Assembly: GCF_022808595.1 (NCBI RefSeq)
Contig: NZ_JAKUCN010000005.1
Coordinates: forward strand, 1 to 64,000
Reading direction: 5' to 3'
Source: Microvirga solisilvae
GTDB taxonomy: Bacteria; Pseudomonadota; Alphaproteobacteria; Rhizobiales; Beijerinckiaceae
DNA length: 64,000 nucleotides
The stretch's first letter is position 1. The number at the start of each line of letters is the position of its first letter. The notes below the pieces were generated by a model. That model was not told the DNA's origin and did not search any database. It saw only the letters and a program-made list of their open reading frames with translations. This document shows positions 1 to 9,000 of the stretch, piece after piece. The position numbers were made by a program, and so were the translations under genes.

Positions 1-3000
1 TGGTGTCGTGCAGCGAGTTGTCCGACCACTTGAACTTGTAAGTGATCGTCTCCTCGTCATCGTCCTTGAGCGCCAGCGTCACAACATCGCCCAAAGTCCC
101 TTCCGCAATCTCAACAACACGGCTCGGATCAGCAGGCGAACGATTCGGAGCATCCGGCACGATCGAGTCGACCGCGATCTCGTCGGTGTTGGTCGCCGTT
201 GCTCCTCCAGCATCCACAATCGTGATCGTGAATGTGGTCCGGACAGTGCCTGGGATCGACGGATCACGGTTCGCCGGATCATAAAGCAGGGCCTGAACAG
301 CAGCTTCGACATCGGCCAGCGTGCCGGTGACCGTGTAGATGCCGGTGGCCGGATCGTAGGAGCCTGCCACGCCTGCCGGTACGATGATGTCGCCCAGGGT
401 CCGGTCACTTACGGTGATCCTGACCGTGAACTCGTCACCGCCAAAGCGGTCATCCGTGAAGCGCACGCTGCCGAACGGAGCCACCGGATCGGTCGCATCG
501 TGATTGACGTCGATGTCAACTGCATCGTTCGTGACTGTCGGCTTCTCGTTGAGACCTGCCACGTCGTTGATGGTGACATCGAAGGTGATCTCGTCGGTCA
601 GGGTGTCGGGGGCTGCGCCGCCCTTGTCCTTGACAACGAGCTTCAGCGTGAAGGTGCGCCCACCTGCTGCCACCTTGAGCAGCTCGGGGTTCTTCACCTT
701 GATCGTCATGGTGTCCCGGTCGACCTCGAACGCATCCGCCAGATCGGCCGGCAGGCCTTCGATGGTGAACACGAAGTCCTCGGACGCGTCGACGTCCTTC
801 ACTTCGAAGCTCGCCAGGACATCGCCCTTGATCGCGTTCTCGTTGATTGCGACCGTGGTGCTGCCCGTCGTCAGTTCAGGCTCTTCGTTCACGTCGGTGA
901 CATAGATCTTCACGTCGGTCACGGACGAGGCATTGCCGTCCGGATCCTTCGCAACGACCTTCACCGTATAGAACTTACCGCCATCATCGTCGGTACCCAG
1001 GCCCTCGGCTTCGAAGTTCAGCTTCTTGCCGGGCGCGAGCATGATCTGGCCGGTATCGGTGATCATGAACAGGTCGCCTGGGTTGCCACCCTCCGCGAAA
1101 CCGTAGGTCACGCCCAGCTTCTCAGGATCTTCCGAGCCTGTGAGCTGCACCAGCACGTCTCCGCTGCTGAGGTTCTCAGCAATCGTCGGCTTGCCGGTGT
1201 AGGTCGGCGCGGTCGGGCCTTCGTTCTCATTTCCGACGTTGATGGTGATCTCCTCGGCAGCGCCGAAGAGGCCAACAGAGTCCTTCGCCTTGATCATCAG
1301 CTTGAAGAACTTCTTGTCCGCAGCCAGCGCCTCGTAGTCGAGGAGCTTGTCGGCCTTCACGCGGATATAGAACTTTCCGTCCTCTGAATGAATCTCGAAG
1401 ATATCGCCGTCGTTGCCGCTTTCGATAACGAAATCGGTAATCGCATTGCGCTCGTCGTCGGTGGCTCTCAGCTCACCGATGATGCCCTTCGCATTCTCGA
1501 GAACATCCACGCTCGTCGCGTGGTTCAGCTCGATGCCGTGAGGAGCCGTGTTGCCCACCGTCTCATCATTGATGGTGATGGTGAACTCCAGCTCGTCCTG
1601 CAAGGAAACGCTGGATCCGTGCTTGTCCTTGACGACAAGAGTGAGCTTGAAGGTACGGCCCTCGAGCGGGACTCTCAGCAACGCAGCATTATCGACAACG
1701 ATCTGCTTTGTGGCCGCATCGACCCTGAAGGCACCTTCCAGATCAGCCGGCAGACCAGTGATCGAATAAACGAAGCCATCATCGGCAGCATCAACATCCC
1801 TGACACCGAAGCGCGCCACGATATCGCCGGACACCATTCTCTCGTTGATGGTGACCGTCGTCGTCGACGAGGTCAGTTCAGGCGCCTCGTTGACGTCCGT
1901 GACATAGATCTTGACGGCCGTGGGTTTCGAGGGAAGGCCTCCGGCATCCCGCGCGATGACCATCACGGTGTAATACCTGCCACCGTCCGGATCCTCGCCG
2001 AGGCCTGCGGCTTCGCGATCCAGCGTCTTGTCGGGAGCCAGGTAAATCCGACCGTCGTCGGTGATCGTGAAGAGACCGCCCGGATTGCCACCATCCGCGA
2101 AAGCATAGGTGACAGCCCTGCCCTCCGGATCCCTGGAACCGCCGACCAGCACAAGCAACTTTTCGGCTTCGGGGAGCTGATCGATGGTGGTGTTCTCGGC
2201 AACCGTCGGCTTGCCCGAGTAAATCGGAGCGGTCGGACCCTCGTTCTCGTTCTCGACGTTGATCGTGATCTCCTGAGCCGCGCCGAAGAGACCGACCGAG
2301 TCCTTCGCCTTGATCATCAGCTTGAAGAACTTCTTGTCGTCCGGCAGGGCCTCGTAGTCGAGCACCTTATCGGCCTTGACCCGCAGGAAGAACCTGCCGC
2401 CTTCGGAATAGACCTCAAAGATATTGCCGATATTACCGCTTTCGATGACGTAATCGATGATGACGTTGCCTTCATCGTCCTCAGCCGTCAGCTCGCCGAT
2501 GATCTTCGTGTTCTCGAGCACCGTGACGGTTGTCGCATCGTTCAGTTCAACGGTGTGAGGAGCCGTGTTGCCCACGGATTCATCGTTGATGGTGATGGTG
2601 AAGTCGAGTTCGTCCTGCAGATAGGCGCCCGTTCCGCCCTTGTCCTTGACCACCAGCTTCATGGTGAAGGTGCGACCTTCCAGCGGCACTTTCATCAGCT
2701 CGGCATTGTTCACCAGGATCTGCTTCTTGGCGGAATCGACCCTGAAGATACCGGCCAGCTCAGGCGGCAGACCCGTGATCTCATAGACGAAGCCGTCATC
2801 ACCGTCGCTGTCCTCGACACCGAAGTTCGCCACGATGGAGCCGACACCCATACGCTCGTTGAGAGTGACCGCCGTCGACTTCGTCGTCAGGTGAGGCTTC
2901 TCGTTAACATTGTCGATGGTGATCGTGATGGTCTCTTCAGGAGAGGTCACGCCGCCCGCGGTAGCCGTGATCTTGAGATTGAAGACCTTGCTGGCCAGCT

Positions 3001-6000
3001 TCTCGTAATCGAGCTCCTTGTCAGCCCTCACGCGGATGTAGAACTTTCCGCCATCAGAATAGACCTCGAAGATATCGCCGTCGTTGCCGCCGGTGATGGT
3101 GTACGTGGTGATCGCGGCACCTTCGTCGTCGACAGCGGTGAGTTCGCCGATGATACCTGTCGTATTCTCCGCAACATTGAGCGATGTTTTATCGTTCAGC
3201 TTGATGGCATGGGGCGAGCCGTCCAGGTTGTCTGCGAAGATCACGATCTCCGTGAACTCCGAAGCCTTGCCGCCAGCCTTCGTCTCCAGCGCAAAGACGC
3301 TCAGCACGAAACCCTTGCGCATGGTGCCGGAAACAGCATCCCAGACATCGACCAGATCGCCGTCGCCTTCATAGTTGAAGGCCTTGACGAGCCTGATCTC
3401 ACCTGTCGCGGGATCGATTGTGAACTTGCCGCCCTTGTCGTCGGCCAGGCGGTACCGGAAAGTATCGCCTTCGTCGTCATAGGATTTCACCTTGGCGATG
3501 ACGACGTCCTTGGTGTTCTCGGCCACGGAAGACAGAGACTCGAGGACGACCGGCTTCACCGGCGCACCGCTGATGTCCTTGATGACGATCTTGACGATGG
3601 TCTCGCCGAACGCGTTGCCGTTCTCGTCGCGTGCAATCACCCGCAGCGCAAAGTACTTGATCGGCTTGCCCGTGACTTCATCGGTTCCGTTGGTCATGCC
3701 GGCTGTCGTGGATTCGTAATCCACGGGGCCATGCATGGTGATCTCACCCGTGTCCTTATCGATAGAGAACCTACCGCCGAAAGTGTCGGCCAGTTCATAA
3801 TCGAAAGCGTCCCCTTCCGGATCGATCGAGCCACCGACATCGGCGACCACATGGCTGCCCTCGGTGTTCTCGAAGATGGCCTCAAGCCTCTCGATCACAG
3901 GATTGGATGGCGCTTCATCTTCATTGTCGATGAAGATGGTGACAGTCGTCGACGGGCCCCGCTTCCCTTCAGACATCGCATAGACTTTGACCTCGAAGTA
4001 GCGCTTCACCACTCCGTGCTCGTCGATGATCTGCTTATAGCCGGCTGGAAGGTTCTCGAAGTTGGCATTGTTGATAATGAGCTCGCTGCTATCCAGCCAG
4101 AAGAGGCCACCGAAATCATCTTCCAGATGATAGGTGACGTAAGTTCCTTCAGGATCGAATGCCTCGATCTCGGCGACACTCGACTCGGTGTTCTCGCTTA
4201 CGGAGTCGCGTTGAGCCAGGATCACAGGCGCTTCCGGCGCCTCATTCACATCGTTGATGAAGACCCGAATCTCGATCGATGTGGACTCGTTGTTGTCCGG
4301 ATCGAGGGCAACCACCTCCAGCAGGAAGTACTTCTTGCCGCCTTCCCCAGGGAGCAGGTCCGGATGCTTTTCGAAGTTCACCTCGCCCTTCAGGATGATC
4401 TGGCCCGAGGCGTTGACCTCGAATAGACCACCATAGGTGTTCTTCAGACCGTAATGGACAGCCTTGCCTTCCGGATCGACCGAGTTGCCGACCTGGGCCA
4501 CCACTGTGGGCTCCTTGGTGTTCTCGTCGACCGAGATCGGATCCATCACGACCTCGGGCGCGTCCGGTGCTTCATTCACGTCGTTGATGAAGACCTGGAC
4601 CTCGCGCACAGAAGATTCGTTGTTCTCTGGATCGAGGGCAACCACCTGCAGCAGGAAGTACTTCTTGCCGCCTTCCCCAGGGAGCAGGTCCGGATGCTTA
4701 TCGAAGTTCACCTCGCCCTTCAGGATGATCTGGCCCGAGGCGTTGACCTCGAACAGCTCTCCATAGGTGTTCTTCAGAGCGTAACGGATAGCCTTGCCTT
4801 CCGGATCGACCGAGTTGCCGACCTGGGCCACCACTGTGGGCTCCTTGGTGTTCTCGTCGACCGAAATTGGGGTCATCACGACGTCGGGCCTGGAGGGGCC
4901 TTCGTTCACATCGTTGATGTAAATCTTGACCTGTTTCGGGTTCGAAGGATGCCCCATGGGATCTTCAGCAATGACCTGAAGATTGAAGTATTTCAGGACG
5001 CCTTCCGGCGTCAGGCGAAGCGTTGCATCCTCGAAATTGACCTCACGGGTCATGAAGATGTTGCCGTTCCCGTCAATGGAGAAAAGACCGTCGAAGGTAT
5101 CAACCAGCCTGTAGGTGACCGCCTTGCGTTCCGGATCCTTGGCCTCGACCACCGCAACCGCTTCAGTCGGAGCCACGTTCTCGTTGATCGTCTTGACCGA
5201 CTTGATTTCCGGATCAAACGGCTTCTCGTCCACGTCGTCGATATAGACGCGAATAGTCTTGGAGGGCGAGGTGAGACCGCCGGCCTTGGTCTCCTTCGCG
5301 TAGATCGTCAGTTCGAAGTACTTCCGGTCTCCATCGGGCAGCAGGTCCGGATGGGTCTCGAAGTCGACACCCGACGCCAGAGAGACGACGATCTCGCCAT
5401 TGATGTTCGTGCTGAGCTGGAAGATGCCGCCGTAGTCTTTCTCCAGATGATAGGAGAGCGTATCGCCCTCTTCGTCGAATGCCTTGAAAGAAGCCACCAT
5501 GGACGAGGTGGCATTCTCTTTCACGGTAGCAACAGCCGATTTCAAGACTGGAGCGCCAGGCCTGTTATCGATGTTGTTGATGTAGATGCGAACAGTCGCA
5601 GGGGGCGATTCATCTCCCTTGCTATCTTTCGCATAAACCTTGAGTTCGTAATATTTCTTCTCGACTCCATCCTCGGTCACCTTGATCAGGCCGGTGGTAG
5701 CCTCGTAATCCGCGGCGCCAAACATCGTGATGGTGCCTGAATCATCGATCCTGAAGCGGCCATGGGTGTTCTCGAGGCGATAGGTGACTGAGTCTCCATC
5801 CGCGTCGCCAGCTTCCACCTGCGCGATCGCACCGAACGGAGCCACGCCCTCGTCGATAGACTCCACGACGCTCTTAACGACAGGAACATCCGGTGGGGTA
5901 TTGAAGCTGAAATCGTCAACTATTACGTTATCGATGCCGTACTTATTATATAGATCGGCGATGAAAGCGTCTCGCTGATTGGTATCCTCGAAAGTCGAGG

Positions 6001-9000
6001 TATAGACATAAGCGACGTCACCTTTGCTCGAACCCTCATCTTTAACATCATCGAAGCGGCTGCGGATAATATAGACGTCGTTGCCCTCGCCACCGCGCAG
6101 CGTGTGGCCGATTCCGTCATGTCCCTTACCGCCATCGAGGGTGTCGGCAAAATTGCCGCCCAGAAGGGTACCACCCAGATTGTTGCCGATCAGCCAGCTA
6201 CCGTCACGCCCATCGCCATTCAGGTCAACGGGGTTTCCGTCAGCATCAAGGTAATCCTTCGCCTGCAGGACTTCGATGCCGACATCGTTGGCCAGACGAT
6301 AAAAGCGTCCATAGACTTCAGCGACGTCGTTATCGCCGTCTGCCTTCGTCGCTCCTTCGACGATGATATCGGCTGAGGTACGGATCTTGTAGAGATCGTT
6401 GCCCGTGCCGCCCTTGAGAATATCGGCCGCGCCTGTGCTGCCGCCGCCGTCGAGGGTATCGTTGCCGGCGCCGCCGTCGAGAATGTTGGCGCGTGCGTTA
6501 CCCGTGATCTGGTTGGCTGCCGTGTTGCCGGTCAGGTTGATCGCGCCCGTGCCGGCGCCCGCTTCGAGGTTCTCGAAGTGGTCCTGCAGGGTATAGTTCT
6601 TGACGCTTCCGTCCATCAGAATGACGGTGTCGTTGCCGCCGTCGCCATCCTCGATCAGGGTCGTCTTGGAGAGGTTGCGGACGATGTAGCGATCATTGCC
6701 CTGATTGCCCTGGAGCACGTCGGTACCATTGGCGCCGCCGTCGAGGGTGTCGTTGCCCTCCGCACCCACGATGGAGTTGCTGGCGTCGTTGCCGGTGAGC
6801 TTGAAATCCGTGATGCCACCTTCAACGGTCTCCGCCTGAAGAAGCGAGATGTTCGAGCCAGCGGCCTGCTTGCTCAGGTCGTAATGGGTCGAAGCATAGA
6901 CCTTGTCGCCATTGGCGTCGGAAATGACCGTCTCGGAATTGCCGACCTTGTAGATATCGACGCCGTCACCACCGACGAGGGTATCGGCCCCGGTTCCGCC
7001 GCCGTCTTCCAGCGTATCGTTCTTGGCACCGCCAAAAATGCTCTGCTTTTTCGTGTTGCCGATGAGGTGGTAGCCGTGAAGATCGGCGCCGGCCGCGACT
7101 CTCATAACCTCGATGTCGAGATCATTGCCGAGGCTGTCCTTGCCGAGCTGATACTTGAAGGTGTCGGTCGAGGACGTCAGCTTCGACGACAGCTCCACGA
7201 CGTCCATAGTGCCGCCGCTGTCGCGAATTACGTCCTTCTCGTTGGAAATGATGTAGGTATCGCTGCCACCGCCGCCATCGAGCGTGTCGCCCTTTGTCAG
7301 ATCGGTGTTCTTACCGCCGCCGAGCACGTCCGCGCCGCCCGTGCCCCTGATCTCCTGCACCTTGTCGTTACCGGTGATGGAGACGCTCGTCAGAAGGTCG
7401 TCGGCCTTCAGCAGCTCGATATGCTGTCCGGCGCCGAGCGTGAAGAAATTCCGTACGATGACGGTGTCGAATTCGTCTGGACCATCTCCTGCAGCTTCGC
7501 CAGTGATGGAATCATCGGAGTCGACATAATACGTGTCGGCACCAGCGCCGCCGCTGAGCGTGTCTCTGCCGCCGGCACCATCGAGGGTGTTCTTGCCGCT
7601 GCCGCCCTTGATCAGGTTGGCAAGGCTGTTTCCGGTCAACGTCATGTTGCGGGTGATCTCGCTGCCATCGAGCGTATCGACCCTGCCAGCCAGAGTGTGG
7701 CTGGTAACGGACACGCCCCAGAAATCGCCCTTCAGAACGACGGTATCGAGGTCGTCGCCATCCTTATCGCCTGACTCATCGATCGTGTTGGTGTTGTCGT
7801 AGATATAATACGTGTCGTTCCCTTCGCCGCCACGGAGCGTATCCACGCCGCCGCCGCCGTCGAGGGTATTCTCGAGGGTGTTACCGGTGATGATGTTGGA
7901 ACCGGTATTGCCGATGAGTGTGACCTTGCCGGTGCCCACGCCCGCTTCGAGATTCTCGACGTTCGCTGCTCCGAGCGTCACCATGCTGAAGGTGGTCTGC
8001 GAGGAGTTGACGATCTTGATGGTATCGCTGCCTTCGCCAGCGCCAGCTTTCTCTTGAATCAGCACCCTGGTTGCATCGCTGATCACATAAGTGTCATCGC
8101 CTGTGCCGCCGATCAGGATGTCGGTTCCGCTCGCTGCAGGCGAACCGGCTTCGAGCGTGTCGTTGCCGCCCTTGCCGACGATGGTGTTGGCCAGATTGTT
8201 GCCGACGATGTGCACGCCGGGGAGCTTGTTATCGTCGTGAACGACAATTTGCTCGAGACCCTGATTGTCGTCGAGCTTGAAATACGCGCTGTAGACGAAT
8301 GCCGTATCCATGCCACCGCCGGAAGCCGAGTCCTCCTGAACCCGATCAGCATTGTGACGAATGTAATATGTGTCATCACCGGTGCCGCCGATCAGCGTGT
8401 CGCCAGCCGCATCGTAGTCGCCAAGAGGGCCGCCGCCATCGAGCGTATCGTTGCCGCCACCTGCGTTGAGGATGTTGAGATGCCGGTTGCCGATGAGCGT
8501 CTGGCCAACGCTGTTGCCCTGGATACCGCGCGCCTGAGCGCTGTCATCGAGCTTCAGGATTTCAAGATCGTTGCGACCTTCGGAGAGAACAAAACCACCC
8601 GTACCGTCGAGGCCATTGCCGGCCCAGTTCGTACCGGTGATGATAACAGTATCGATATCCGTGCCGGTTTCGTTGATCACGTCGCCGACGCCGTCGATCA
8701 CATAGGTATCGGAGCCTAGGCCGCCGATGAGCGTGTCGTCGCCCTTACCGCCATCGAGCGTATTGGCTCGGCTGTCGCCGCCAATCTCATCCCGCCCGTC
8801 GGTGCCGATGATGTGCTCGATGCCGATGAGAACGTCGCCGGCAGCGCCGCCGCTATTGGTCTGCCCAGCAGTCGGCGCCATGTAGACTTTAATGGGAGTA
8901 GCCGAATTGGCATAAGTGACGAGGTCGATGCCGGCGTCGTCGCCGCCTTCGAATGTGTCGCCACCGGCGCCGCCGATCATCGTGTCGCTGCCGGCATCAC

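Noticed and set aside
8-5740. Very long plus-strand frames (8-1387, 1388-4426, 4454-5740) opposite the giant gene
   Set aside because: They are antisense to a frame with clear cadherin motifs. Their translations lack known motifs, and their openness follows from the base composition of the repeats.
6578-7774. Plus-strand 398-codon frame in the RTX region
   Set aside because: It is antisense to glycine/aspartate RTX repeats. The apparent Val/Ala-rich protein is a mirror of those repeats.
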